Assembly: GCA_945874735.1 (NCBI GenBank)
Contig: CAMCHI010000002.1
Location: 62,001 to 126,000, forward strand
DNA from: an uncultured Arcanobacterium sp.
GTDB lineage: Bacteria > Actinomycetota > Actinomycetes > Actinomycetales > Actinomycetaceae
Reading direction: 5' to 3'
DNA length: 64,000 nt
Positions 1-8,862 of this stretch are shown here, piece by piece; position 1 is the stretch's first letter, and every line of letters starts with the position of its first letter. The notes beneath the pieces were generated by a model. It did no database searches and was not told the DNA's origin. It saw only the letters and a list, made by a program, of their open reading frames with translations. A program made the position numbers and the translations under genes.

Positions 1-325
1 TGCTTAGAGGCTCGCTGATGAAAGTGTATTGCTCTTCCGTAGGGTAGAAGTCAATGTGGGTGTTATGGGTAGCCAGAGTGCCGGTGAAAATACTGCTACT
101 AGTATTTTCCGTGCTAGAAGCAGGTATTTCTTCTAGAACTTCGGGGGCAATATTTTCTGTATTTAATACATCTAATAGTAAAGTTCCGGCTTCGCTATTA
201 GGTAGGTTAGTGGTTTTGATGGAAGGTACTGAAATGTTTTGCTGTGCTTGTAGAGCAGGGAAAGTGTGGAAAATACTGCTAATACTTAAAGCTAATGCGG
301 GAAAAATAGCAAATATCTGTTTCAT
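1..325 (-). CDS. secreted protein, N-terminal part (cut by window edge)
   Basis: An open frame runs from an ATG at 325 to the window edge without a stop, giving 108 residues. The protein starts MKQIFAIFPALALSISSIF, followed by a small-residue stretch ending in LQAQQ, which reads as a Sec signal peptide with cleavage near residue 27. The mature part seen so far is Ser/Thr/Glu-rich and low in complexity, with no domain I recognise. It is the last gene visible in the minus-strand glycopolymer locus, but it has its own 364-base upstream gap with a plausible promoter, so it may be a separate transcript. A frame on the opposite strand over the same bases looks like a shadow. Function unknown; a cell-wall or surface protein is only a guess. 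Confidence 0.65.
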   Translation of the reverse strand, partial: MKQIFAIFPALALSISSIFHTFPALQAQQNISVPSIKTTNLPNSEAGTLLLDVLNTENIAPEVLEEIPASSTENTSSSIFTGTLATHNTHIDFYPTEEQYTFISEPLS

Positions 326-379
326 TTCAGATCCTATAAAAACGCTTTTTGGGTAGGGGACACAGATTACAACATTCTC

Positions 380-408
380 ATGATACAAAAGTTATTAATG
401 TTTGTAAA
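380..408 (-). promoter_or_regulatory. candidate promoter for the secreted-protein gene
   Basis: On the minus strand a TTTACA box (408-403) lies 17 bases before TATCAT (385-380). This is a good match to a vegetative sigma-70-type promoter and sits about 55 bases upstream of the ATG at 325. The assignment is by motif only. Confidence 0.5.
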
Positions 409-689
409 GTGAAAGTTTTGACATAACTTATATTGGGGAGGGGAGATTGATAGGGGGGGGGACTAGGGCGGAAAACGGAAAATACTTAAAGAGAAGCAAG
501 GAGGTAGAAAATGCGGTGCAAGTCAGTGGCTAGGTGAGAATATAAGTGCTGGCAGGAAAAAGAGTAGACTGGAAAGTAGAGTAGAAGTTTCTCCAAAGCA
601 GGAGAAATAAATAAAATATCACTGGTAGTAAAAGTAACACCTAGCGATGTGCAACTTTTGTGACTATTTCAAGTAGAAGTTTTAGCTAA
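409..689. other. intergenic region with a 9-base G tract
   Basis: The full gap 326-689 lies between the LicC-LicA fusion gene and the secreted-protein gene, both on the minus strand. Apart from the promoter-like boxes at 380-408, I see only purine-rich sequence with an uninterrupted run of nine G at 453-461. I find no small gene with a ribosome binding site and no convincing hairpin terminator. Confidence 0.6.
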
Positions 690-2486
690 TTAATTTTGGT
701 AAAGAGCCAGACTGCGCTTTAGGTAAGTAACGGCGTATCTAAAGTAAATTGCGGGCCAATTACCTAAATCGGTATTACTGTTGTGAGATTTCACTAGACA
801 CCACATAAACCAGCACCAACCTGCACAGGCGATATTACTAAAGAGCAACCGTATTTCATTTTCAGTAGCAGGACGTTCCAGATATAAATCAAGCATTTGC
901 CGTATTTGGGCTTCTGATAGTTCGTTGCATACTGCAAAAGTCGCCAAATCGTTAGTGTAACTACCTAATCCGGCATATTCCCAATCAATTACATAGTAGG
1001 TGTCGTTTGTATCCTTTAAGATATTTAATTTGAAATAATCGTTGTGGCATAAAACGATACGGTTTTCTTCTTGTTGCATTAAAGAATATAGTTTATTAAA
1101 TTTTGCGTTTAATTCTTGATATTCTGTTTCTACTAAATTGGGAGTTCCAGTAGCTACTAGCATGAGGTAGTCTTGAGCTGTACGATAAAAATCAAAATGC
1201 GCATCACTGGTAAAATTAGCGGTATGTAAAGTGCGCAGTAGTTCCATGGCTTTTGCCAGCTCTGTTGGATTATGCGGATCTAAATGCTGGGCATTGTTAA
1301 TAAAATGAGAAATTTTCCAGCCCGACTCTGGATCTTGATAAATAAAGGTACTATCTAAACCTAAATGAGAGACAATCTGCTGAATTTGAGCTTCATTGCG
1401 TCGATTTACTAGCTGTTCGGTGTTTTTACCTGGAATCCGGTACACATAACTTTTATCCTTTACGTCAAAACGGAAAGAATTATTAGTTAAACCGTCATTA
1501 AGAATTTCGATATTAGTAATATCTAACTTGGAACACTGCAATACTTGAGTGATATTGTCGAAAATGTGCAAAGAAAGATTTTCTAAGAAGTAGCGGTCAA
1601 ACTTTGCTAAGTCACTAATCGCATCAAACTCGTGAATAATTCCCGCTGGAAAACGCTTAATGCGCATCGGTAGTTGAGTTATGTGCTCAATATAAATAGC
1701 TTCCCATAGTTTATCGGCTGTAGTGCTCTTGGTGTAAATTCGTTGCAAAATTTGTCGGAAAGTATCAGCAAAATTTTGTGACCAATAAGTATGCCCGAGC
1801 ATAGTCCAAGCATCTTTTCCCCCTACTGTCACTTGGGTAATTAGCTCAGAATCAGGTGCAAAATCAATACACCATTCTTCGGTTTCTCCGTGCATATATA
1901 CGGCACTGTAGTAGGAGTCGTACTCGTAGGCGTTAAATGGGTTTTCCGTAAAATAATTATCGGAGGAACATATGTAAGAGTTGCCCAAATAGTTTTGCGC
2001 TACAAAGATAGAAGAATTATTATTGCGCTCTTTATAATATGGGTTTGCAATTACCTTTACCCCATATTTTGCTTCTAGGTATAAGAATTTTTCTAGTTTA
2101 TATCCGCCTACTACGATAATTTCTGGAATTCCTACGGCTTGTAATTGTTGTATTTGCCGTTCAATTAACCGCTCCCCGCGTACTTTCAGTAAGCCTTTAG
2201 GGATTTCCCAAGAAATAGGTGCAAAGCGGGAGGAGAAACCAGCTGCCATAATAACGGCGTTGCGCACCTTGTAAGGGGCTAAAGCGGTTAAACCAGCTTC
2301 GGTGAGTTCTAGTTCTGCGTTAAGTAAGCCTTGTTCGGTGAGCTTGGTCAAGAGGAGAGAAACAGTTTCTATCTCACCATAAAGAGCTGCGCTTAAGTCA
2401 GCCAAAGTAGTAAAAGACTGGGTGCGAAGAGTATTGAGCACCTGAAATTCTAAAGATGTAAGTCTAGATGGGTGTTTGTGACTCAT
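690..2486 (-). CDS. winged-helix / phosphocholine cytidylyltransferase / choline kinase fusion (LicC-LicA)
   Basis: A three-part protein of 598 residues. Residues 8-70 resemble a MarR-like winged helix. Residues 76-305 are a nucleotidyltransferase with the signature VIMAAGFSSRF at 78-88, Lys97 in EIPKGLLKV and an SSDNYF acidic loop at 174-179, typical of LicC-type CTP:phosphocholine cytidylyltransferases. Residues 320-598 are a choline/ethanolamine kinase (LicA/APH fold) with the catalytic loop HNDYFKLN at 481-488 and the metal-binding DWEYAG at 501-506. Together they would turn choline into phosphocholine and then CDP-choline, the donor for LicD enzymes, and a LicD gene lies in the same locus. 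The gene follows the aminotransferase by 32 bases and has a weak ribosome binding site. LicC/LicA fusions are known elsewhere, for example in treponemes. The role of the winged helix is unknown, and the substrate could be another amino alcohol such as ethanolamine. Confidence 0.85.
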   Translation of the reverse strand: MSHKHPSRLTSLEFQVLNTLRTQSFTTLADLSAALYGEIETVSLLLTKLTEQGLLNAELELTEAGLTALAPYKVRNAVIMAAGFSSRFAPISWEIPKGLLKVRGERLIERQIQQLQAVGIPEIIVVGGYKLEKFLYLEAKYGVKVIANPYYKERNNNSSIFVAQNYLGNSYICSSDNYFTENPFNAYEYDSYYSAVYMHGETEEWCIDFAPDSELITQVTVGGKDAWTMLGHTYWSQNFADTFRQILQRIYTKSTTADKLWEAIYIEHITQLPMRIKRFPAGIIHEFDAISDLAKFDRYFLENLSLHIFDNITQVLQCSKLDITNIEILNDGLTNNSFRFDVKDKSYVYRIPGKNTEQLVNRRNEAQIQQIVSHLGLDSTFIYQDPESGWKISHFINNAQHLDPHNPTELAKAMELLRTLHTANFTSDAHFDFYRTAQDYLMLVATGTPNLVETEYQELNAKFNKLYSLMQQEENRIVLCHNDYFKLNILKDTNDTYYVIDWEYAGLGSYTNDLATFAVCNELSEAQIRQMLDLYLERPATENEIRLLFSNIACAGWCWFMWCLVKSHNSNTDLGNWPAIYFRYAVTYLKRSLALYQN

Positions 2487-2518
2487 GGCAGTTCTACTAT
2501 TTTGTGGAGATAGAGAAA

Positions 2519-3718
2519 TTAGACGGAAGGAGTTAAAGCGGAAATGGTATCAGTAATATATACTAATTCGCGCTCGGTGAGTTTAGTATGTAACGGCAAA
2601 GAGAGCACTTTCTCATATTGGGCATAGGCATTGGGGTAATTTGCTATTTGGAATCCAAGGCGTTGATAAGCGCTAAGTAATGGTAGTGGCTTGTAGTGTA
2701 CGTTGGCGGAAATGCCTGCCTCGGCCAGTTTTACAATAAAAGAGTTGCGCTCATCTACTGTCCAGCCGGGACGGTCAAGTAGATAGAGATGACGGCTAGA
2801 TTCCCAATTTGAGCCAGTATGGCTTAAAGAGCCATATCCAAGAGGGAGTAGAGCGTTATCGTAATGTGCTACCGAGTTTTTTCGGTGTGCTAGCATTTGG
2901 GGATATCTTTTTAGCTGGGATAAGCCCAAAGCTGCCGTAATATCAGGCATATTCATTTTGTAGCCTAAAAATTCAATATCGTATTCCCAAGATCCTGCTT
3001 TAGATTTTTCTAAAGCAGATTTGGATTGGCCGTGCAAAGTGAGCATACGAGTGGTGCGTAAAATTTCGTCGCTGGCTAATGGTAAGCCAGTGCGCCAAGT
3101 TAAAGCGCCACCCTCAGCAGTGGTGAGATTTTTTACGGCATGAAAACTGAATGCAGTAAAGTCAGCGATATTTCCGGTAGGTACTCCTTGTAGTTGTGCT
3201 CCTAAGGAATGAGCACCATCGCTAATATAAGCGATACGACCTATTTGTTCTTGCACTGGGTTATTAGGGCGGAATTGTGCCTTGTTATTTTCTAGATACG
3301 CAAGTAATTCAGTAGCGTCATAAGGGACACCTGCTAAGTCTACTGTGATGATTGCTTTGGTGCGTTCAGTAATGGCGTTAGCAAATTCTTGCACGGTGGG
3401 GAAGTAACTGCCCGGAGCAACGTCTACCATCACGATTTGTGCGCCCACGTGGGCGATAACTGCTGCAGAAGCAGTGTAGGTGTAGGCAGGGACGATCACT
3501 TCATCGCCTGGCCCTATTCCTAAGAAACGTAAAGCAGTTTCTAGCGCGGCGGTAGCTGAGTTTACTAAAAGAGTGTCTTGGCTTTGGCAATACTCAGTGA
3601 GAGCATGGCGAAATTCTTCTCCAGTAGGCCCAGAGGTAATCCAACCTGACTGTAGTGCTGCTACTACAGCGTCTATATCACTTTGCGTAATATCGGGGGG
3701 TGAGAAAGGAATTTGCAT
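2519..3718 (-). CDS. DegT/DnrJ/EryC1/StrS family sugar aminotransferase
   Basis: A PLP-dependent enzyme of 399 residues that would aminate a 4-keto (or 3-keto) nucleotide sugar. I start it at the ATG at 3718 (MQIPFSPPDITQ), which has GGAG seven bases upstream; the frame stays open 24 codons further up, but that extension looks non-native. Family marks are the glycine-rich opening, the substrate region VPAYTYTASA, the cofactor-contacting DGAHSLG and the Schiff-base lysine in SFHAVKNLTTAEGG (about Lys196). In PglE/PseC-like enzymes this fold makes UDP-4-amino-sugars such as bacillosamine precursors or AATGal. Its partner here could be the PglC-like phosphoglycosyl transferase at 7208-7792. No nucleotide-sugar 4,6-dehydratase is visible in the window, so that step must be encoded elsewhere. 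Confidence 0.85.
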   Translation of the reverse strand: MQIPFSPPDITQSDIDAVVAALQSGWITSGPTGEEFRHALTEYCQSQDTLLVNSATAALETALRFLGIGPGDEVIVPAYTYTASAAVIAHVGAQIVMVDVAPGSYFPTVQEFANAITERTKAIITVDLAGVPYDATELLAYLENNKAQFRPNNPVQEQIGRIAYISDGAHSLGAQLQGVPTGNIADFTAFSFHAVKNLTTAEGGALTWRTGLPLASDEILRTTRMLTLHGQSKSALEKSKAGSWEYDIEFLGYKMNMPDITAALGLSQLKRYPQMLAHRKNSVAHYDNALLPLGYGSLSHTGSNWESSRHLYLLDRPGWTVDERNSFIVKLAEAGISANVHYKPLPLLSAYQRLGFQIANYPNAYAQYEKVLSLPLHTKLTERELVYITDTISALTPSV

Positions 3719-3824
3719 TACTGCTCCAATTAAATATTTAGTATTACTACAGGTAATTCTAGCTAAGAATTCCGGTAACGGAGTTAGCATATACTAGTTG
3801 CCGTTAAAATTGGAATTATTCTAG

Positions 3825-4970
3825 TTACAGCGATAGTTGTTTTTGGATAATTTCACTTACTACTTGCGCGGAGTTTCCAGGCTCAATTACTCCCAATGGC
3901 GTTAAAAACTTTTCCAGCTCTTGGAAGTACTCATCGGCAGAAAATTCTAAGATATTAGCTACTAATTGTGCAGAAGAATCAGCAAATGGGAAAGGTAAAT
4001 CTTGCAAACGCCAATTTAGCGGACGAGTTTCCTGATATTGATGCACATCTTTAGCAAACGTTAATACTTGCTTATTAAGAATAGCGGCATCGAATAGCAA
4101 ACTAGAATAGTCGGAAACAATAAAATCTGCTGCGCAAATAATTTCATATAAATCTGGATACTTGGTGGCATCACTTACTGGCAATGTGGGGTCAATTGCC
4201 AGACCTGCACTGCTCATATTAGGGTGTAAACGCAGTAAAATACGCCATTTGCCTCCAAAGCGTTGGGTGAGAGCAGCCAACACTTTAGCATAGTCAAACT
4301 CATACACGCTTAAATCTCCACTATTACGGAAAGTAGGAGCATAAAGGAAAATTCTTTCTTCTGGTTGAGCAAGATTAGCTTTAATGTCCTGAATTTCTGC
4401 TTCAGTAATAGTTAAAAAGCGATCCAGACGGGGACTACCGCACTCGAGAATTTCTCCGTCATACCAGTAATCATTACGGATAGTGTTAGAAAACCAAGTG
4501 CTGGCAGAGGTGATTAAATCAGTGTAGCGAGAGTCGCGTTGTGCTTTGCGGATATACAATGGGGAAAGATCTTCTTGGGCTGCAGCTTCAATTCGTTTTA
4601 AGCCTAGATTGCCATGCCAAAGCTGTAGATAATACTGCCCTTTGCGTTTACGGGTATAACTAGGTTTACGGCCATTATCTACCCAAACTTTGGCGGTAGC
4701 CATTTCGTAGAAATAACGTAAAGAATCAGGCTTCACACACTTCGCGTTGGGTATATTAAGAGGCTCGTTTAATACCCAAACGATTTCTACTCCTGGTACT
4801 TGGGCCAACTTTTCCGATACAGCTTTAGGATTGTCGTTGTAATACTTGCCAAAATAGCTTACGAATATCACTTTGCGAGGATTTATAGGGAAAATCCGCA
4901 TCATATAGCCAAGTAAAGTAAAAAATAAGACAATGCCTGAGTAGAGAAAATCTTTAATCTTAGTCCACAC
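3825..4970 (-). CDS. CDP-glycerol/CDP-ribitol phosphotransferase family protein (TagF/TarL-like)
   Basis: A 381-residue member of the CDP-glycerol:poly(glycerophosphate) glycerophosphotransferase family. These enzymes move polyol phosphate from CDP-glycerol or CDP-ribitol onto teichoic-acid-like acceptors at the inner face of the membrane. Visible motifs are the catalytic WHGN at 118-121, YAPTFR at 210-215, RLHPN at 247-251 and SDYSSLLFD at 286-294. A hydrophobic amphipathic N-terminus (about 5-25) fits membrane association. At 381 residues it is the catalytic core alone, without the long N-terminal extension of some TagF or TarL proteins. It lies 31 bases downstream of the TarI-like gene, which argues that CDP-ribitol is the donor. 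It could act once as a primase or repeatedly as a polymerase; sequence alone does not decide. Confidence 0.85.
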   Translation of the reverse strand: MWTKIKDFLYSGIVLFFTLLGYMMRIFPINPRKVIFVSYFGKYYNDNPKAVSEKLAQVPGVEIVWVLNEPLNIPNAKCVKPDSLRYFYEMATAKVWVDNGRKPSYTRKRKGQYYLQLWHGNLGLKRIEAAAQEDLSPLYIRKAQRDSRYTDLITSASTWFSNTIRNDYWYDGEILECGSPRLDRFLTITEAEIQDIKANLAQPEERIFLYAPTFRNSGDLSVYEFDYAKVLAALTQRFGGKWRILLRLHPNMSSAGLAIDPTLPVSDATKYPDLYEIICAADFIVSDYSSLLFDAAILNKQVLTFAKDVHQYQETRPLNWRLQDLPFPFADSSAQLVANILEFSADEYFQELEKFLTPLGVIEPGNSAQVVSEIIQKQLSL

Positions 4971-5001
4971 TGTTTACTCCATGAGGTGATCTGCAACCAG
5001 A

Positions 5002-5727
5002 TTAGAGCTTATAAGCATCTGGACGTGCAACTTGGGTGACGAGATATTGCGCAATATGGTAATCCATATTGGTGGTTAGTTTAATATTTTCAGGAATGCC
5101 AAGTAAAAGTTTCACTGGATATCCTGCCCTGGCTACTACGCTACAAGCATCGGTAGTTTTGGCTAATTCTGCTGGAGTGAGCTTAGCGTAGGAGTCTTGC
5201 AAAATTTTTAACGTCATACTTTGCGGAGTTTGAGCCTGGAAAATTTCACTGCGCACCGGGGTGCCTGTAATGTATTCGCCGTCGGTAGAAGCAATAATCG
5301 TATCGGTAGCTCCCATTACGGTATCGCAAGCGCCGTAGGTCTGGGTGAGTTCAATGTTTTGTTTTACGATCTCGGGAGTTACAAACGGACGAACCGCATC
5401 GTGAGTTAAGATAATATGATCTGGATCATTGCCATGATTTTGGCAGATAGCTTGGGCAATATGCAAAATAGTGGCGTGCCGGTCAGCTCCGCCAGCTAGA
5501 ACTCTTACCCGTTGAGTTATCGCGTGGGTCTTTAGCAAATCTTGCATATAGTCTACCCAATCGGGGTGCACACCAATATAGACGTAATCAATTTCTGGAA
5601 CTGCCAAAAATTGCGTAATCGTATGTAAAATTACTGGTTTGTCACCCAAAGGTAAGAACTGTTTAGGCATGGTGGCTAGTTTCATGCGTGAACCAGTGCC
5701 TCCGGCTAGAATTGCCCCAAATCGCAT
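5002..5727 (-). CDS. tarI: IspD/TarI family cytidylyltransferase, probably ribitol-5-phosphate cytidylyltransferase
   Basis: A 241-residue cytidylyltransferase. The CTP-binding loop AGGTGSRM is at 8-15, MPKQFLPLGDKP at 20-31, HDAVRPF at 109-115 and TPQSM near 188. IspD (isoprenoid pathway) and TarI (CDP-ribitol synthesis) share this fold. MPKQFLPLGDKPVILHT, YGACDTVMGATDTI and TDACSVVARAG are the TarI-type versions of these segments, and the neighbour is a CDP-polyol phosphotransferase. I therefore call it TarI, making CDP-ribitol from ribitol-5-phosphate and CTP. No TarJ-type ribulose-5-phosphate reductase is seen in the window. A role as the cell's only IspD remains possible and would need a check of the rest of the genome. 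Confidence 0.78.
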   Translation of the reverse strand: MRFGAILAGGTGSRMKLATMPKQFLPLGDKPVILHTITQFLAVPEIDYVYIGVHPDWVDYMQDLLKTHAITQRVRVLAGGADRHATILHIAQAICQNHGNDPDHIILTHDAVRPFVTPEIVKQNIELTQTYGACDTVMGATDTIIASTDGEYITGTPVRSEIFQAQTPQSMTLKILQDSYAKLTPAELAKTTDACSVVARAGYPVKLLLGIPENIKLTTNMDYHIAQYLVTQVARPDAYKL

Positions 5728-5777
5728 AGCTTAATCAACTCCGTCTTTTAATAAAGGCTGTTAAATAATTTTACTAT

Positions 5778-7118
5778 TTATTGCTTAGATTGTGGGCTGT
5801 TATAGCGTTTCCAGTAGAAGTAGACGGCAATAATGCGGTAAAGCAGTACGATAGATTCGGTGATGAAAGTTAAAATCACGATATTAACGGTGTTTAACCA
5901 ACCTAAAACAAACAGCCCAGCTAGAGCCACCATATGGAAAACTGAAGCAACCACTACGGAAGTATTAGCTGCTTTTGCGCCCCCAAGTGCAGATAAAGTG
6001 GGGAAACCAAGTAAATACTGGGGGAGAGTGATTGCAAAAATAGGCATCATCCAGCGTAAAATTTCACCAGCTGCCGCATATTCACTACCAAATAGAATAC
6101 TGCAAATTTGGGTAGCAAAATAGGCTACCACTGCTGAGCCTAGCAAAATTGGCGGCATTAGTAGCCATAGTAATTTGCGTAGTAGGCGGAAATCTTTATT
6201 GCGAATCATGTAGGGGTACATACTATCGGAGATAGGGCCACACAATTGGCGCATAATGTTGAGTAAGTTAGTGGCAGCAGTAAAAATTCCGGTAGTGACA
6301 CTAGCGGCTTGATATATTAGCCCTACTACGAAGATGTTGGTGGAGCTATATAAGGAGCTAGCGATGCGGGAAACAAAAAACCACACCGAATTTTTCAGTA
6401 GTCTAAAGGTGAACTTTAGGTCGGGGAACACGATGCGATAGTGTAGTTTGCGCGTCATATGGTGATAGGCAAAAAATACGGCAAGTCCACCTCCGATAAT
6501 GTGTAGCACCGGCACTATCCAATAGTCGGCAGGGGAATGTAAAAATAAGAAGATTCCCCCAGTAAAGAAGGCTTTAATTGCTACGGTACGCACAGTGATA
6601 CTGCGCATCTGTTCAATTCCGCGATAGAAAAAATCCAGCATAAAACTAGGGATAATACAAGAAATATAGCAGAGGAAGTAAAACCAAAAATCTTGCGATA
6701 ATGTAGGAGAAAACGGGGTGATTGCAAGGAGAACTACTGCGCCGATTAGGCTTAAAAATAGTTTATTTAAGGTGACGGCACCCACAATTTTTTCGATATG
6801 GTTTTTATCTTCACGATTTTCAGCTATTTCTTGGGTGCCTGAAAGCAGGAAACCAAATTCTACAAAGAGAGAAAAATAGCTCATAACGGCAAATGCCCAC
6901 CCGATTTTGCCATATATTTCTGGGCCTAGCACCCGAGTTTGATAAGGAACGGTAATTAAAGAGAAAAAATATCCTGAAAATACTAGTAAGTAAAGGTAAA
7001 AAGTATTAGAAGCTAATGCTTTTTTCTTTCCTTTAGCCGAACTGGAAGTTGAAGTGGTGGCAGGAGAGTCAGTGTCGTTAAGAGCAGTGTTTTCTGGAGT
7101 GGTTTGGGAAGTATTCAC
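5778..7118 (-). CDS. polysaccharide flippase, Wzx/MATE-like (MOP superfamily)
   Basis: A 446-residue polytopic membrane protein with about 12 hydrophobic segments. It opens with a Ser/Thr/Lys-rich cytosolic tail of about 35 residues (including SSSAKGKKK). The first membrane pair contains the family-typical TVPYQTRVLGPEIYGKIGWAFA, close to Wzx/RfbX flippases. It would move undecaprenyl-diphosphate-linked repeat units from the inner to the outer leaflet. The presence of a phosphoglycosyl transferase, glycosyltransferases and a Wzy-like protein in the same locus supports a Wzx/Wzy-type pathway. Assigned from topology and local motifs; the substrate cannot be read from sequence. Confidence 0.85.
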   Translation of the reverse strand: MNTSQTTPENTALNDTDSPATTSTSSSAKGKKKALASNTFYLYLLVFSGYFFSLITVPYQTRVLGPEIYGKIGWAFAVMSYFSLFVEFGFLLSGTQEIAENREDKNHIEKIVGAVTLNKLFLSLIGAVVLLAITPFSPTLSQDFWFYFLCYISCIIPSFMLDFFYRGIEQMRSITVRTVAIKAFFTGGIFLFLHSPADYWIVPVLHIIGGGLAVFFAYHHMTRKLHYRIVFPDLKFTFRLLKNSVWFFVSRIASSLYSSTNIFVVGLIYQAASVTTGIFTAATNLLNIMRQLCGPISDSMYPYMIRNKDFRLLRKLLWLLMPPILLGSAVVAYFATQICSILFGSEYAAAGEILRWMMPIFAITLPQYLLGFPTLSALGGAKAANTSVVVASVFHMVALAGLFVLGWLNTVNIVILTFITESIVLLYRIIAVYFYWKRYNSPQSKQ

Positions 7119-7207
7119 TTTAATTTTTAATCCTTGGGTGTTTTAATATGCGATGATAAAACGTGCCAAATAGGGAGAGGATTGAATAGTAGATATTTGC
7201 TTAAAAG

Positions 7208-7792
7208 CTATTTTCCGACTACTTCAGCAATAGTTTGGAAAATAATTTTTATATCTCCTATAAAAGAGCGTTCTTGCACGTATTGGGCATAAATCTTGGC
7301 TTTGTCTGGCAAAATTACCGACACATAGTATTCTTCTGGATTAGCTTGCTTGCTTAGAATATCTGCTTCGTTGCGATACTTAATGCTGGCAGGATCGGTA
7401 ATGCCGGGCGGGATAGATACAATAAGGGGATATAGTTCAGTAGGCCACTGAGCTGCATATTCTGGCACTTCGGGACGTGGCCCCACAAAGTTCATCTTGC
7501 CTCGTGCTACATCAAATAATTGTGGTAGCTCATCAAGTTTGGTTTTGCGTAGTATTTTTCCTACTCGCGTTATCCGTGCATCGTTATTGGTGGAAATATT
7601 CTTTCCCGTATTTAACGTCATGGTGCGAAACTTGTGAATAGTAAAGGTTTTTCCGTGCAGACCTACACGTGTTTGCCGGAAAATAATAGGGCCAGCAGAG
7701 TCTAGTTTGATAGCAATGGCTGCCACTAGCATAACAAACGTTAAAGGGATTAACGCGCAGACAGCAATGAAACGATTAAGAGCGTTTGGCAT
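7208..7792 (-). CDS. initiating phosphoglycosyl transferase (PglC/WcaJ-like bacterial sugar transferase)
   Basis: A 194-residue monotopic phosphoglycosyl transferase, the short PglC-like type without extra transmembrane domains. It has one N-terminal re-entrant hydrophobic helix (about 7-28), then the family motifs KFRTM at 54-58, the catalytic Asp-Glu pair in KLDELPQL (87-88) and GPRPEVP at 104-110. It would transfer a sugar-1-phosphate from a UDP-sugar to undecaprenyl phosphate, starting assembly of the repeat unit. PglC uses UDP-diNAc-bacillosamine, and an aminotransferase for such sugars lies in this locus, so a 4-amino-sugar substrate is plausible but inferred. It sits between the flippase gene and two GT2 genes on the same strand. 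Confidence 0.88.
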   Translation of the reverse strand: MPNALNRFIAVCALIPLTFVMLVAAIAIKLDSAGPIIFRQTRVGLHGKTFTIHKFRTMTLNTGKNISTNNDARITRVGKILRKTKLDELPQLFDVARGKMNFVGPRPEVPEYAAQWPTELYPLIVSIPPGITDPASIKYRNEADILSKQANPEEYYVSVILPDKAKIYAQYVQERSFIGDIKIIFQTIAEVVGK

Positions 7793-7882
7793 ATTATTCC
7801 TCTACCGTCAGAAGTGATGAAAATTGGTATTTGTCTTTAACTTGCCGTTAAGTATATGCCAGCAAGCTAAAAAATGCGGGTA

Positions 7883-8860
7883 TTATTTACGCAATTTCAA
7901 AGCTAATGCATACAACCTGGCTGTGCTTAGGGGAGCAAAGCTAGCAAGTTTTAATAGTATTTTATCCTGTTTGGGTAAAGGGGAGAATTTTATAGGAGTG
8001 ATTAGCGATTTTAGACGCTTAGCTAATGCTTTAGCTTCTCGGTCTGCTCGTTTCCAGCTAGGCGTGGTGTGCGCTAAATGGTTGAGAGCTGTTTTAGCTG
8101 CTGCTACTAACGCTTGATTAGCTTGCGCGGCAGAAAGCGGGAGTAAGCACTGATAGTGTGCCAAATAAAAATCGACAGCTTCTAAATGTTTAGCAGAGGG
8201 AGTATTGGTGATAGAGCGCGGATTGTAGCGATAATAATATAATTCTTGGGGTAGATATACTAGGGCAGGTGCTTGTAACAACACGTCTAAAGCTACCGCT
8301 ACATCTTCGTGAATTTTTCCTACTGGAAAAGTTAGTTCCCTATAGGTGCTAGTTTCGTATAGTTTTGAGCAAGCCACAGTGAATGGCACTAAAGTATTTT
8401 TATTATATAGGGCATCTATAGCCGTCTTTTGTGAATAGAGTAGCGGAGAAGCTGGTGATTTTTCTAGTAAATGCTCCGGATTTTCTGCGTCGTTAAAAGA
8501 ACGCAGATTGCAAATAGCTAGTGGCGCTCCGGCTTGGCTAAGTGCAGTGTATAGGCATTCTAAATAGTTGGGGGCGATTAAATCATCAGAGTCTATGAAG
8601 CAAAAATAGCTTCCTTTTATATGTGCTAATCCAGTATTGCGTGCTCCGGATAGTCCTTGGTTTTCTTGCTCAATAATGCGCAGCCGTGAATCGTTAATGC
8701 TTTTAGCTACTGCTAGGCTACCATCGGTAGCCCCGTCAATTACCACGATTACTTCTAAATTAGGATAGGTTTGGCATAAGATGGAATTTAGGCACGCTAG
8801 GAGATATTTTTCTACATTATAGACGGGCACAATCACGCTAATTAAAGGAAAAGTAGACAT
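7883..8860 (-). CDS. GT2 family glycosyltransferase
   Basis: A 325-residue GT-A fold enzyme. It begins with VSVIVPVYNVEKYLLACLNS-type sequence (here ISVIVPVYNVEKYL at 7-20), and the DXD-like motif is DSDD at 90-93 in FCFIDSDDLIAP. EQENQGLSGARNTGL (64-78) is a standard nucleotide-sugar-binding segment. The C-terminal third is basic and probably membrane-associated. It starts only two bases after the stop of the upstream glycosyltransferase, so the two are likely translationally coupled and may add successive sugars. The sugar added is not predictable. Confidence 0.88.
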   Translation of the reverse strand: MSTFPLISVIVPVYNVEKYLLACLNSILCQTYPNLEVIVVIDGATDGSLAVAKSINDSRLRIIEQENQGLSGARNTGLAHIKGSYFCFIDSDDLIAPNYLECLYTALSQAGAPLAICNLRSFNDAENPEHLLEKSPASPLLYSQKTAIDALYNKNTLVPFTVACSKLYETSTYRELTFPVGKIHEDVAVALDVLLQAPALVYLPQELYYYRYNPRSITNTPSAKHLEAVDFYLAHYQCLLPLSAAQANQALVAAAKTALNHLAHTTPSWKRADREAKALAKRLKSLITPIKFSPLPKQDKILLKLASFAPLSTARLYALALKLRK

Positions 8861-8862
8861 TT

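Noticed and set aside
54-356. Open frame of 100 residues on the plus strand
   Set aside because: It overlaps the signal-peptide-bearing minus-strand gene, has no ribosome binding site and no domain.
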